Assembly (NCBI GenBank): GCA_019243635.1
Contig: JAFAUB010000152.1
Span: forward strand, 30,647-94,646
Origin: Pseudonocardiales bacterium
Lineage (GTDB): Bacteria > Actinomycetota > Actinomycetes > Mycobacteriales > Pseudonocardiaceae
Direction: 5' to 3'
DNA: 64,000 nucleotides
In this document: piece after piece, positions 1 through 8,898 of the stretch
Numbering within the stretch: the first letter of the stretch is position 1
How the letters are laid out: each line of letters begins with the position of its first letter
Notes under the pieces: model-generated
Seen by the model: the letters and a program-made list of their open reading frames with translations, nothing else
Database searches by the model: none
Told to the model about the DNA's origin: nothing
Position numbers and translations under genes: made by a program

Positions 1-157
1 GTCCATCTCGGTAGATGCAGACGTACATGGCTCCGTCGCCCCTCGGTCGAGTGCTTAGGCAAGGCTGAGCACAACAGATCATCGAGCCGGCGTCCAGTCC
101 CGTCCGCGCCTGACACTGTCGGTGCTGGTCACCACCATAGAGATGCGGGATCGCCGC

Positions 158-1483
158 TCAGGAAGGCGTCAGCGCGGTGGTGGGTCTGCGGCCGATGCTG
201 CGGACTTCGAAGCCGACCCGGCGCAGCACGTCGGCGTCGAGCAGGTTGCGGGTGTCGACCACGATGCGGCCCTGCGCCAGCTCGGCCAGCCGACCCCAGT
301 CCAGTAGCCGGAACTCGGGCCATTCGGTGAGCACCACCAGGACGGCGGCGCCGGAGGCGACCTTCAGCGGGTCATCGGTGACCTGCAGGTCGTCGGTCAC
401 GCCGGGCACGGCGGCGGGCACCCCGGGGTCATAGCCGATCAGATCGGCGCCTTCGGCGGCCAGCAGTGCGGCCACCGTCAGGGCCGGGGAGTCACGCAGG
501 TCATTGGTACCGGCCTTGAAGGTCAGCCCGAGCAACCCGACTCGTTGCCCGGCCAACGACCCGCCGACGGCGTTGCGCACCTTGTCGACCATCCGATGCT
601 GCTGGTGGGTGTTGGTGTCCAGGCTGGCCTGCAGCAGCGCGAAGTCGAAGTCCACCGCAGCGCACACCTGGAGCAGCGCGTGAGTGTCCTTGGGCAGGCA
701 GGACCCACCCCAACCAGGACCCGGCTGCAGGAAAGCCTGCCCGATCCGCCGGTCATAGCCGATACCCTCGGTGACGTCCAGCACGTCGGCTCCGAACCGC
801 TCGCACAGCTCGGCGATCGTGTTGACGTAGGACAGCTTCATCGCCAGAAAACAGTTCGCTGCGTACTTGACCATCTCGGCGCTGGCGGCGTCAGTGAGCA
901 CCGTCGGTGCACCCAGCCGGGCGTACAGCGCCGCGACCCGCTCCGCGGCGTCTTGGGCGTCGCAGCCCACCACGATGCGATCGGGGTTGAGGAAGTCCTC
1001 CACCGCTGAGCCCTCCCGCAGGAACTCGGGGTTGCTGACCACCGCCACGTCCGGCCGCTCCAGCCACCGCGCGGTGCGCGCCGCGGTGCCCACCGGCACG
1101 GTCGACTTGTTGACCACTACGCAGCCCGCCGGCAGTAGTGCCCGCACCTCGGTGGCCACCGCCTCCACCGCTGACAGATCCGCCGCACCGCCGGTAGCCA
1201 TCGGAGTGGGCACGCAGAGGAAGATCACCTCCGCCGCGTCGGTCCCCTGGCCGACCGCAGCGGCGGCTCCCACCACGAACCGCAACCGGCCGGCAGCCAG
1301 ACCCTGCGTCACCAGCTCGGGCAGTCCCGGCTCCAGGATCGGCACCTTCCCAGCGGACAGCCTCGCCACCTTGGCTTCGTCCACGTCGGCGCACACCACC
1401 CGATGCCCTAGCGAAGCCAGGCACGCGCCGGTGGTCAGGCCCACATAGCCGGAGCCGATCACCGCGATCCGACGCACGAACAT
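158..1483 (-). CDS. ugd: UDP-glucose 6-dehydrogenase
   Basis: Oxidises UDP-glucose to UDP-glucuronate with two NAD+, supplying precursors for surface polysaccharides in the cytoplasm. The 441-residue protein has the N-terminal Rossmann motif GSGYVGLTTG (residues 10-19), the central substrate region and the catalytic cysteine motif GGSCLPKDT (Cys262), followed by a C-terminal nucleotide-sugar domain. Length is normal for the bacterial family. The ATG has a GGGAG ribosome site just upstream. GDP-mannose dehydrogenase is a close relative, but the overall motif set fits Ugd better. The gene stands alone; the preceding minus-strand gene ends 51 bp upstream. Confidence 0.95.
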   Translation of the reverse strand: MFVRRIAVIGSGYVGLTTGACLASLGHRVVCADVDEAKVARLSAGKVPILEPGLPELVTQGLAAGRLRFVVGAAAAVGQGTDAAEVIFLCVPTPMATGGAADLSAVEAVATEVRALLPAGCVVVNKSTVPVGTAARTARWLERPDVAVVSNPEFLREGSAVEDFLNPDRIVVGCDAQDAAERVAALYARLGAPTVLTDAASAEMVKYAANCFLAMKLSYVNTIAELCERFGADVLDVTEGIGYDRRIGQAFLQPGPGWGGSCLPKDTHALLQVCAAVDFDFALLQASLDTNTHQQHRMVDKVRNAVGGSLAGQRVGLLGLTFKAGTNDLRDSPALTVAALLAAEGADLIGYDPGVPAAVPGVTDDLQVTDDPLKVASGAAVLVVLTEWPEFRLLDWGRLAELAQGRIVVDTRNLLDADVLRRVGFEVRSIGRRPTTALTPS

Positions 1484-1534
1484 GCGTCTCCCTTCTCACG
1501 CTGTGTTGTTCCATGGTCGCATACGGCAACCGGG

Positions 1535-3178
1535 TCAGAGGTCGCCGGCGTAGGGCACGTCGTTCACCCGCTCAGAGCTCATCCACAGCCGCAGCGCGTG
1601 GGTGGCGCGCACGTCGTCAGCGTTGTAGGTGAGCAGCCGGGCCCGCTGCGCCAGATCCGGTTCACCGCCGCCCAGCCCGACAGCGTCGAAGTACCAGCGC
1701 ATCGAGTTCTCCCCACCGGCCTCCGGATCGTGCCAGGAGAACCCGGCGGCGGCCGGGGCGATCGTCTTGAGGCCCTTACCTCGTGGGCAGAGGAACTCGG
1801 CGTCGACCACCCCGTACAGATCCACCCACGCCTCGGAGGAGATGAACTCCCGCACCGCGGCGGCGGTGGGAATCCCGGGGGCGCCGGCGAAGCGTTCGAC
1901 GGAGGAGAGCATCCAGCGGTTCTCGGCCTGCTCGTTGTAGCAGTAGGCGGCCAGGCTCAGACCGCGCTCGGCGGCGCGGGAGCGGACGTCGGTCAGCCAG
2001 CTCCAGAACGCCGCGAAGGACCGCGCCTCGTCAGGCGTGGGCACCGGCTCCCAGGTGGCGAAAGCGCGGTAGCCGCCCGGCATCCCGATGTCGGAGCCGG
2101 ACAGCAGGCAGCCCCACAGGTAGGCTCCGGCCTCATCGAAGCTCTCCATGTCCACGTCCACCTCGACGTCGGCTCGTCGCATGACGATGCGCCGGTGACG
2201 CCGCACCAGAGCGAGGTCCCGCTGCCAGGCCCGGGCCAGCCACACCGCGTCACGGAAGGACATCCCGACCATCGGCGCCGCTGGGTAGCCCACCGGGTCC
2301 AGCGCGGCCAGCGCGTCCACGGTGCAGACCCCGGCCGCCCGCAGCGCCCTCGTGTCCTCCACTCCCCGCAGCACCATGCTGACGTCCCGGGACGCCCGCA
2401 ACGCCGGACCGCAGGTGGGCCACCACGGACAGGAGCGGCATTCGGTGACCCGGGACGGCTGGGCCAGCGGCTGCCCCCCGGTCGCGGCGGCCCGCGCGAC
2501 AGCCAGCCGATCGGCGAACCGAGCGTCGTACTCGACCATCGCGGTATGACCGCCCGACCAGGTGGGAGAGTCCAGGTCGTACCAGACCACCACGTCGGCC
2601 TCCAGCCCGATCACCCCGCCGACGGCCCGACCGCCGGTCGCCAGCCCGGCCGCCTGCAGCAGCCGGAGGGTGTGCGCCAGGCGCATCTGGTCCCGGGACT
2701 GGGGGCGGACCTTGCGCTGCGGGTCGGTCCTGGCCGCAGCCAGGACAGGCTGGGTGAGCGGGCTGGTCCGGGCCCCGGAGCCGGGGTCGGTGACCTTGTG
2801 CCGCACGACGATCACCGGAAGGTAGCCGCCGCGGTGGCGCACCAGCAGCTCCGCGCCGCCGCGCCGGCCGCCCGAGGGATCCGCCGGCAGTAGCCCGCCC
2901 CAGACGAAGGGCACACCCTGAACGAGCAGGGCCAGGGTGGCGGCGCGGCGCTGTTCGGCGGGCAGCTCGGGCGGGACCTCCACCCAGTCAGCACCGTGGT
3001 GCTCAGCCAGCCGGTCGGCCACCGAGCGGCGGTGGGCGGCGGTGTCGGCGATCCGTCGCTGAGTAGTCGCATCCAGGGCCGCGCGCGGTGCATCGGCTGC
3101 CCCGGGGTCGTGCTCCAGATGCACCCGGCGCCGGCACCGGGTCACCACAGCCGCGTCGAGCAACACTACCGAGTTCAC
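1535..3178 (-). CDS. TM0106-family RecB-like nuclease
   Basis: A 547-residue predicted nuclease of the TM0106/RecB-like family. The N-terminal half is PD-(D/E)XK-like and carries one cysteine near the start (Cys15) and a cluster of three at Cys247, Cys250 and Cys256. That spacing is like the Fe-S cluster cysteines of Cas4/AddB-type nucleases. The C-terminal half, from about residue 335 (VDVDMES), looks like the RNase H-like domain fused to this family. A role in DNA repair or processing is inferred from family only. The gene is not in an obvious operon. The product family is clear, the exact substrate is unknown. Confidence 0.8.
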   Translation of the reverse strand: MNSVVLLDAAVVTRCRRRVHLEHDPGAADAPRAALDATTQRRIADTAAHRRSVADRLAEHHGADWVEVPPELPAEQRRAATLALLVQGVPFVWGGLLPADPSGGRRGGAELLVRHRGGYLPVIVVRHKVTDPGSGARTSPLTQPVLAAARTDPQRKVRPQSRDQMRLAHTLRLLQAAGLATGGRAVGGVIGLEADVVVWYDLDSPTWSGGHTAMVEYDARFADRLAVARAAATGGQPLAQPSRVTECRSCPWWPTCGPALRASRDVSMVLRGVEDTRALRAAGVCTVDALAALDPVGYPAAPMVGMSFRDAVWLARAWQRDLALVRRHRRIVMRRADVEVDVDMESFDEAGAYLWGCLLSGSDIGMPGGYRAFATWEPVPTPDEARSFAAFWSWLTDVRSRAAERGLSLAAYCYNEQAENRWMLSSVERFAGAPGIPTAAAVREFISSEAWVDLYGVVDAEFLCPRGKGLKTIAPAAAGFSWHDPEAGGENSMRWYFDAVGLGGGEPDLAQRARLLTYNADDVRATHALRLWMSSERVNDVPYAGDL

Positions 3179-3258
3179 GCCGTCAGACTAGATCGAGGGA
3201 CCGACAGTCAGCGTTTCTCCGCGCCGACCTGCACCATGTTCGTAAGGCTGACATGGCG

Positions 3259-3570
3259 TCATTCCGTCAGACGCCGTACAGCGGCCGCAGCGCCGGGCGC
3301 CTGGAGCAGCACGTCGAGCGCGGCGATCGCGCGCCCGGCACGGTGTCGCAGCTCGCGACGGCTGATCCAGCCCTGCCTGCGGTACCGGTGGTCCTGGGCG
3401 AGCATCACCAGCACCGCGAGCGCCTCCGCGAACTCCTCACGCCGGTGCATCGGCAGCTGGCTGATGAACTCCAGCTGGGCATCGACGACGCCGTCCAGGA
3501 AGGCGGCTTCACGCGACGCCGCGCCGCGGCGGCGCCACCTGAAGCGCTCCCGCCCTGCCACCATGTGCAC
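3259..3570 (-). CDS. Hypothetical small protein
   Basis: 103 residues, rich in Arg and Ala, with helical heptad-like stretches and no membrane segment or recognised motif. A GTG start at 3570 (ATG alternative at 3564) follows a GGGGG-type ribosome site. It lies 80 bp from both the RecB-like nuclease gene and the downstream regulator gene, on the same strand as both. I do not recognise the family. Coding potential rests on codon pattern and the ribosome site only. Confidence 0.55.
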   Translation of the reverse strand: MHMVAGRERFRWRRRGAASREAAFLDGVVDAQLEFISQLPMHRREEFAEALAVLVMLAQDHRYRRQGWISRRELRHRAGRAIAALDVLLQAPGAAAAVRRLTE

Positions 3571-3650
3571 CGCCCCCTGATAGTCCGGTTACCCACACCA
3601 TCGTCAGACGGGCGCCTGGCGTTAACCGCCGGCACGGCGTCCCGCATCGA

Positions 3651-5036
3651 TCAGACGCCGACACCTCGGTACACTCGGATGAGCTGGCACAGCTCACGGG
3701 AGTCCGAGTTGTTGGGCAGGCGTGCCAACTCCTTCTCCAGCGGTTTGAGCCGGTCGAGCACCCGCGTGGACTTCACTGTGGGCACCGTCATCAGGGTCTT
3801 GCGGGCGACCTGGATACCCTGGGTGACCTCACCGTCCCGCAGGTAGCTGGTGGCCAGCGTGGTCAGATTGAACGTCCGGCTGCGGGCTGTGCGGTTGTCG
3901 TAGAGCGCCAAGGCCTCGTGAAGCGCGGGGATCGCGGTGGCCGCATGGCGTGGCTCCGCAGCCGAGAGCTCAGAGTGCACCGTCCCGATCATCGCGAACA
4001 TCTCTCGACTGTCGTAGTCATGAGCCCAGTTGGGCAGCTCGTTGTGCAGCTCAGCCCGAGCCAGCTCGGACTCGGACCGATCGAGCAGCTTCTGGGCCAT
4101 CACGTCGTCACGCAGAATCGCGTACGCCCACGCCTCGTTGGCGCACAACAGCGCCACAGCCCGCTCCGACCCAGCCCGCTGCGCGGCGATCTGGCCCAGC
4201 TGGAACCACTTGAGGGCCTCATTGGCATCTCTGTCGTGCAGATAGATCCGGCCGACCCAGAACATGATGCGAGACATCACGATCGAGTCGCCGGCCTGGT
4301 TGGCATACTCCAGGGCGGTGGCGTAATGGCCGCGCGCGGCGTCCCGCAGTCCCACGTCGAAACTCGTCCAGCCGGCCAGACCCTGCAGTTCGCTCAGCGC
4401 CCTGAACAGCCGCCGACGCACGTCGTCCTTGGTCGACGCGCCCAGCAGGCGCTGGGCCCAGGACAGCTGGGCGACGACCGCGTCTCGACAGTTTCCGCCG
4501 CCGAACTCGTAGTCCAGCGCGCGCAGAGCCCTGGTGGTCGCCTCCACCTGCTTGACGTCCATCAGACCGATCTGGCTCGGCATCGGCGTCTGGGCGGGGC
4601 TGGACAACCATGGCCCACGATCGGCCCCCAGTGCCGCAGTGCCGAACAGCATGGCAGATCCATGCGCTAGAAGATTCCGTCGCTTCACGAGCTCTTCCTT
4701 CTCAGCATACGCATCGTCGACATTGTCGGGGGGTCCGACCATGCTCGTCGCCGTCGCCGGGTCATAGGACAGGCCCATGTACCCTCGGGGGATGCCCAGG
4801 CCGCCGGAGATCCGCACCAGCACGTCGTAGGCCATGACCTGCCGACCCTTGAGGATCTCCGAGACCTCGGACTGGGACTGCCCGGTCAGGGCCGCGATAT
4901 GCCGTTGGGAGATACCCACCCGCCGGAGCAGGCGGTACACGGAGCTGATGTCGCGATTCGCCAGCGCCCGCTTCATCTCCGGTTCGTTCCACGTCTCCAG
5001 AGACAACCGGGCGTCCTGTCCGCCGGTCACGTTCAT
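3651..5036 (-). CDS. XRE-type regulator with TPR-like C-terminal domain
   Basis: A 461-residue actinobacterial regulator. Residues about 25-85 form a helix-turn-helix (GISQRHIAALTGQSQSEVSEIL), and the rest is alpha-helical and tetratricopeptide-like, as in the large family of XRE/TPR regulators of Pseudonocardiales. The frame is open further upstream to 5237, but ATG 5036 is chosen because it has an AAGGGGG ribosome site and begins right before the HTH region. It is divergent from a small Cys-containing gene starting at 5301, so the 5037-5300 gap should hold both promoters. Target genes cannot be read from the sequence. Confidence 0.8.
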   Translation of the reverse strand: MNVTGGQDARLSLETWNEPEMKRALANRDISSVYRLLRRVGISQRHIAALTGQSQSEVSEILKGRQVMAYDVLVRISGGLGIPRGYMGLSYDPATATSMVGPPDNVDDAYAEKEELVKRRNLLAHGSAMLFGTAALGADRGPWLSSPAQTPMPSQIGLMDVKQVEATTRALRALDYEFGGGNCRDAVVAQLSWAQRLLGASTKDDVRRRLFRALSELQGLAGWTSFDVGLRDAARGHYATALEYANQAGDSIVMSRIMFWVGRIYLHDRDANEALKWFQLGQIAAQRAGSERAVALLCANEAWAYAILRDDVMAQKLLDRSESELARAELHNELPNWAHDYDSREMFAMIGTVHSELSAAEPRHAATAIPALHEALALYDNRTARSRTFNLTTLATSYLRDGEVTQGIQVARKTLMTVPTVKSTRVLDRLKPLEKELARLPNNSDSRELCQLIRVYRGVGV

Positions 5037-5300
5037 CTCGGCCCCCTTGTCGTCCAACGGGCGACGTGTGCAGAGTAGGCATGCTCCACGTCGCCCGTGA
5101 AGAGCACTTCGGTGAAGCTGGATAGCGCGACAGGTCAGCTCGCGCCGTCCACCGTCATAGCATGCCTGGTCGGCGCGCCACCGCGCATGACGGGTGTAAA
5201 CCGGCCGGACACCTTTGTAGATTGATTGCGGCGGCACGGCCAGAACCTCGTGTCACGAGACATTATCGGTACATCGCCTGGACGGCGGGAAGGTGGCGAG

Positions 5301-5651
5301 GTGGACCGGATTCTGGGCCGCATGCTCCAACAGTCGGTGTGGGAGCGACTCGACATGCTCGAGGAGCTGGTCAGCAGCGCCGATACCGGGTCTCTGCTGT
5401 CACTGGCTCGCAGTGAGCTGCCCCGTTTGACCCATGGGTGGCGCGCTCTGCTCGCCACCCATGCGCCGGATCCTCGGGGTCGCTGTCCGGAGTGCTCGAG
5501 CCGCTGGCGCCCCAGTGCCGCGCCGTGCACCGTGTGGCGGGCCGCGCACGAGCACCTCGTCTCGGCCGAGACCGGGTCCGCTGAGACTGCGGCCACTGGA
5601 TCTCTCCCCGCCAAGGCCAGGGTCCCTGCTGGAGCCGGCGCCACGCGCTGA
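5301..5651 (+). CDS. Small Cys-containing hypothetical protein (divergent from the regulator)
   Basis: About 116 residues from a GTG at 5301, preceded by a GGAAGG-type ribosome site. The N-terminal half is a helical leucine-rich segment. The middle carries CPECSSRW followed by a third Cys before VWRAAH, a pattern seen in short conserved actinobacterial proteins next to XRE regulators. The cysteines could bind metal, but this is inference. An alternative upstream ATG at 5226 would add 25 residues without family-like sequence. Function unknown. Confidence 0.6.
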   Translation: MDRILGRMLQQSVWERLDMLEELVSSADTGSLLSLARSELPRLTHGWRALLATHAPDPRGRCPECSSRWRPSAAPCTVWRAAHEHLVSAETGSAETAATGSLPAKARVPAGAGATR

Positions 5652-6254
5652 TTGTCGCTGATTGTCACCGTATGTCAACTCCATAGAGCTGGCGGTCTCG
5701 CTGCCGTTCGTGGGGCTCCCCCCCACCCACGAAAGGGCCTGAGCAGCCGCCATGTGGCCGGTGATCCGGCGAACGTCCGTGCCCCCGACCGAGATGTCGA
5801 AGGATCACCGGCCACCCCACACCTCCCACCGGTGGTGCTGCACGCCCCGCGTACCGCCGGTGGGAGCGCCACACCCGGGGACCTGGGCGAACCTCCAGCC
5901 ACCGGGCACAACTCCAGAGCCTGGATCCACGCCGCTCCCCACCGAGTTGGAGTGCCGCGCCGGTGGAACCGTCGTTGCCTGACCGACCGCCACCGTCAAC
6001 GTTGGCCCGATGACCGCCGGATCCCGTCGCCCGGTGCACTGATGTGACCTCACCAGCGCAATGCGGGCCCGGGAGTCCCCCGTCCGGCGCCGGACGCGTG
6101 CAGCGCAGGCACCCGCAAGAGGGGCGGGACCGTTCGAGAGGAACGGTCCCGCCCCGCACTCTTATGGGGGCCGCTACTGTCGAACTCAGCACTGTCGAAC
6201 TCAGCGCAGGGCGGGCGGCCGCAGTGCGGGCGGCCCACGGCGGGAGGTTCACTC
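5652..6254. other. Gene-free stretch with three inverted repeats
   Basis: No convincing gene in 600 bp. It holds inverted repeats at 5707-5733 (8-bp arms), 5754-5815 (14-bp arms, 34-nt spacer) and 6121-6155 (15-bp arms). A direct duplication of a 15-base unit (ACTGTCGAACTCAGC) lies at about 6177-6206, immediately before the PfpI gene. Confidence 0.6.
6121..6155. terminator. Perfect 15-bp hairpin
   Basis: Arms 6121-6135 and 6141-6155 are perfectly complementary around a 5-nt loop and very GC-rich. There is no T-tract, which is common for actinobacterial terminators. It sits about 100 bp before the PfpI gene, so it could end upstream transcription or act in the leader. Confidence 0.6.
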
Positions 6255-6818
6255 ATGGCGAAGATCCTGATTCTGACCGGAGACGCCGCGGAGTCGCTGG
6301 AGGTCATGTATCCCTACCAGCGGCTACGCGAGGAGGGTTACGAGGTCCACATCGCGGCGCCCACCCGTAAGAAGCTGCAGTTCGTGGTGCACGACTTCAT
6401 GGCGGGCTTCGACACCTACACCGAGAAACCCGGCTACACCTGGGACGCGGACCTGGCGTTCGCTGAGGTCGATCCCGCCGACTATGTCGCCCTTGTGGTC
6501 CCGGGTGGGCGAGCACCGGAGTACATCCGTAATGACGCCGACTGCGCACGTATCGTCAAGCACTTCTGCACCGCCGGCAAGCCGGTGGCACAGCTGTGCC
6601 ACGCGGCGCTGGTGTTCGCCGCAGCCGGAGTCCTGGCGGGCCGGCGAACGGCGGCCTACCCAGCGCTGGAACCGGACGTGACGGCGGCCGGGGCGGAGTT
6701 CGTGAACGGTGCCGCAGTCGTGGACGGCGTGATGGTCTCCGCGCGGGCCTGGCCGGACCACCCCGAGTGGATGCGCGAGTTCATCCAGATCCTGCGCGCC
6801 AAGTCACCTGCGGTCTGA
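6255..6818 (+). CDS. DJ-1/PfpI family protein
   Basis: 187 residues of the DJ-1/PfpI class I glutamine amidotransferase-like superfamily, which includes deglycases, chaperones and proteases. The nucleophile elbow is at Cys115-His116 (sequence AQLCHA), with acidic residues near Glu13/Glu16 that could be the conserved N-terminal acid. The PGGRAPEY turn (residues 83-90) is typical. Length is normal. An AGG-type ribosome site precedes the ATG. The exact activity is not deducible. Downstream is a short run of repeated GTCTGACTCAT-like units (about 6815-6860). Confidence 0.88.
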   Translation: MAKILILTGDAAESLEVMYPYQRLREEGYEVHIAAPTRKKLQFVVHDFMAGFDTYTEKPGYTWDADLAFAEVDPADYVALVVPGGRAPEYIRNDADCARIVKHFCTAGKPVAQLCHAALVFAAAGVLAGRRTAAYPALEPDVTAAGAEFVNGAAVVDGVMVSARAWPDHPEWMREFIQILRAKSPAV

Positions 6819-7089
6819 CTCATCCGGGTCTGACTCATACGGGGTCTGATTCGTCTGCGCCTGATTGCTTTGGTCCTGACTGCTCTGGGATCTCACTCCC
6901 GCGGCCCCGACTCATCTCGCGCATCGCAACCGGGCACGGCGGCCGTCGAGGTCACGGGAGGGCGGCCGACTCGCGCGGCCGACCCAGCCGCGCCAACAGC
7001 CGGATCAACGGCGTGCCGCAGTGGTGCCTACCGATTTTCACGAGCTTATAGCCTCCGATCGGCGGGTGAACACGACAGAAGGACGCCCA

Positions 7090-7233
7090 TGGCACAGCGC
7101 AAGACGGTCCGGTCCCGCCGACTGGGCAAGCAGATCCGGCGGCTCCGCGACGACGCTCAGGTTCGACCAGCACGAGATGGCGGCCTTCATCGCCGGCGCG
7201 AAGAACGGGGACTTCGACCACCTGCTGGAGTAA
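7090..7233 (+). pseudogene. Remnant of an XRE regulator joined to a DUF397 tail
   Basis: Starting at ATG 7090, the first 24 codons read like the N-terminus of an XRE regulator (RSRRLGKQIRRLRDDA). The frame then breaks, and from about 7159 a different frame reads the C-terminal motif of DUF397 proteins (FDQHEMAAFIAG...). The bulk of both proteins is missing, so this looks like a deletion that fused the start of a regulator gene with the end of its usual DUF397 partner. Not expected to be functional. Confidence 0.6.
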
Positions 7234-7246
7234 ACCTCAGCGACAC

Positions 7247-7290
7247 TGTGCTCATGGTCGCGGGTACCTTTGCGCGCGACCATGAGCACA
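7247..7290. terminator. 16-bp inverted repeat
   Basis: Arms 7247-7262 and 7275-7290 are perfectly complementary with a 12-nt loop. It lies directly after the regulator remnant and about 50 bp before the membrane-protein gene, so it plausibly ends transcription of the ancestral regulator unit. Confidence 0.6.
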
Positions 7291-7342
7291 GCACAGACAT
7301 GAGCCGCGTGCTGACGGCAGACCGCGGGGAGGGAGACTTTCG

Positions 7343-8365
7343 GTGTCGAACCCGTCAGCACGATCGCCCTTGTGGCTGCTGGAGCAGCTGCTGCGCCGCT
7401 TCTACCTGGTGGTGGTAGTGGCCGTGTGCCTCGCGATCGTCGTGAGCCAGACGGCCCTCTACGGTGCCGTGGTGAACAGCTGGGACTGGCTTCTCGTGAG
7501 CGGTTTCGGCACGTGGTTGGCGGCCGTGTACTTCCAGTTCCTCCTGCCGGAAAAGCTCACCGAGACCCTGACGCGGCTGGTCAACCGGGGCGTTCTCACT
7601 GGGAACAGAGACCTTGCCGAGTTCCTCGCGATGCTGCATCACAGGGCTCGGCGCAGCGCTCTTGCCTGCTCCGCCGCTTTCGCCGCTGCGATGCTCGTGG
7701 CCTGGGCCGTGGCTTTCCGGCATCAGCTCGGTAGCCACGCCTTACTCGTCACATTGGAGATTATCGCGACGGTACCGGTGGGCTTGTTCGTGGGCCGGGC
7801 AGTCAGCTATGGTCTGCTAGCCCGGCGGCTGAAGGAGGAAGGCTTCACCCTCACCCCCGACCCCGACCACCTCGACGGCGCCGCCGGGTTGCGCCCGGTC
7901 GGCGCTCTCTACTTCTACCAGTCAAGGCTACTTGCGGTCCCGGGTGCGTTTCTGGCCACATGGTGGCTCCTGATTCCGTTCTCGGGTGGCCGTTACCTCA
8001 ATTGGCGGGAACCCTATGCGGGACTACTCCTCGTTGTCGTAGCCACCGAGATCCTCGCCTTTATTCTGCCGATGCTCTCGTTTCGTCGGCTGATGCTGCG
8101 CCGCAAGAACGAGCTGACTCGCGAGGCGGACGAGTTGAGTCGACTGTCCGTGCGAGCGGAACCTGACGAGACCGTCAACGAGAGGCGGGTCAAGCGGTAC
8201 ACGGCAATCGAGTCCATGCCCACGTGGCCGGTTGACGGTAAGCTTCGCCGAATGTTCGGGTTGCGCAATGCGCTGCTCGTGGCACCAGCGTTGGCCCAGT
8301 TCCTCGGTGCCTCCCAAGCAACCCAGCATCTGATCGAGAACCTGCAGAAAGCCCTCTACGGCTGA
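7343..8365 (+). CDS. Hypothetical multi-pass membrane protein
   Basis: 340 residues with a hydrophobic segment near residues 20-45, then about four more membrane segments to residue 250 and a charged C-terminal cytoplasmic tail. The tail (about residues 265-310) is Arg/Glu-rich. The GTG start has a GGGAGGGAG ribosome site. No catalytic motif is visible and I do not recognise the family. It lies between two copies of a DUF397 fragment (7159-7191 and 8409-8441), so it may have been inserted into or carried by a duplicated regulator region. Confidence 0.65.
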   Translation: MSNPSARSPLWLLEQLLRRFYLVVVVAVCLAIVVSQTALYGAVVNSWDWLLVSGFGTWLAAVYFQFLLPEKLTETLTRLVNRGVLTGNRDLAEFLAMLHHRARRSALACSAAFAAAMLVAWAVAFRHQLGSHALLVTLEIIATVPVGLFVGRAVSYGLLARRLKEEGFTLTPDPDHLDGAAGLRPVGALYFYQSRLLAVPGAFLATWWLLIPFSGGRYLNWREPYAGLLLVVVATEILAFILPMLSFRRLMLRRKNELTREADELSRLSVRAEPDETVNERRVKRYTAIESMPTWPVDGKLRRMFGLRNALLVAPALAQFLGASQATQHLIENLQKALYG

Positions 8366-8401
8366 CTTGGCCCGACTCGGTGCTGCCCCGGGCGAGCGCA
8401 A

Positions 8402-8445
8402 GGCTCGTCTTCGACCAGCACGAGATGGCGGCCTTCATCGCGTCG
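8402..8445 (+). pseudogene. Second DUF397 fragment
   Basis: A stretch of about 33 bp at 8409-8441 is almost identical to 7159-7191 and reads the same DUF397 motif (FDQHEMAAFIA). It has no start or body. It is evidence for a duplication around the 7343-8365 gene. Confidence 0.5.
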
Positions 8446-8490
8446 GTCCATCGGCCCCACCAGTCCCACGGGGAGGTATGTGGATCCACT

Positions 8491-8548
8491 GCGGACGTGC
8501 CACCGGTGGCAACTCTCGGCGCAGAGTTGCCACCGGTGGCACGTCCGC
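8491..8548. repeat. 26-bp perfect inverted repeat with nested palindromes
   Basis: Arms 8491-8516 and 8523-8548 are perfectly complementary around a 6-nt loop. Each arm also contains its own 14-bp palindrome TGCCACCGGTGGCA. It could be a strong terminator for the membrane-protein gene or a mobile palindromic element. Confidence 0.75.
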
Positions 8549-8850
8549 GCACTGCAACACTCCTTCTCCGGAGGTCACCGACAGTGACATCGAGTGCCTC
8601 CTGCCAGCTCAACCGCCCGCTAGCCGTCAACGTGGTCATTCGCCGGGCTCCCGAAGGACCTCGGCAACGCCGGCTGCCGGTAGCTCACGGTAGAGGGCCA
8701 GGCTCGTGCTGAGACTCTGCTCCGCGACGAGCCGCAGCGTCTCGTGAGTGCACAAGGACACCCGCTCACCTGGTGTGCGGGTCCGGGCGGGGACCGCCCG
8801 CTGCCGTCCGTACTTTTTTACTCACGCCCCGACTGCTAGGTTATCCTGTA

Positions 8851-8869
8851 TTAGGTAAGGCAACCCTGT
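8851..8869 (+). promoter_or_regulatory. Putative IdeR/DtxR iron box
   Basis: The sequence TTAGGTAAGGCAACCCTGT matches 14 of 19 positions of the IdeR consensus TTAGGTTAGGCTAACCTAA. It sits 30 bp before the start of a FhuF-like gene, next to a TATCCT -10-like element at about 8842. Iron-dependent repression is therefore likely. Confidence 0.7.
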
Positions 8870-8898
8870 TCTGGAGGAGATCTACGCTGAGGGGGACT

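Larger units (their letters stand above)
8366..8850. other. Gene-free stretch upstream of the FhuF-like gene
   Basis: Contains the DUF397 fragment and a large nested palindrome. I see no intact gene in either strand. Confidence 0.55.

Noticed and set aside
1..157. Possible gene at the left window edge
   Set aside because: No frame with family-like sequence or ribosome site; only shadows of the dehydrogenase gene.
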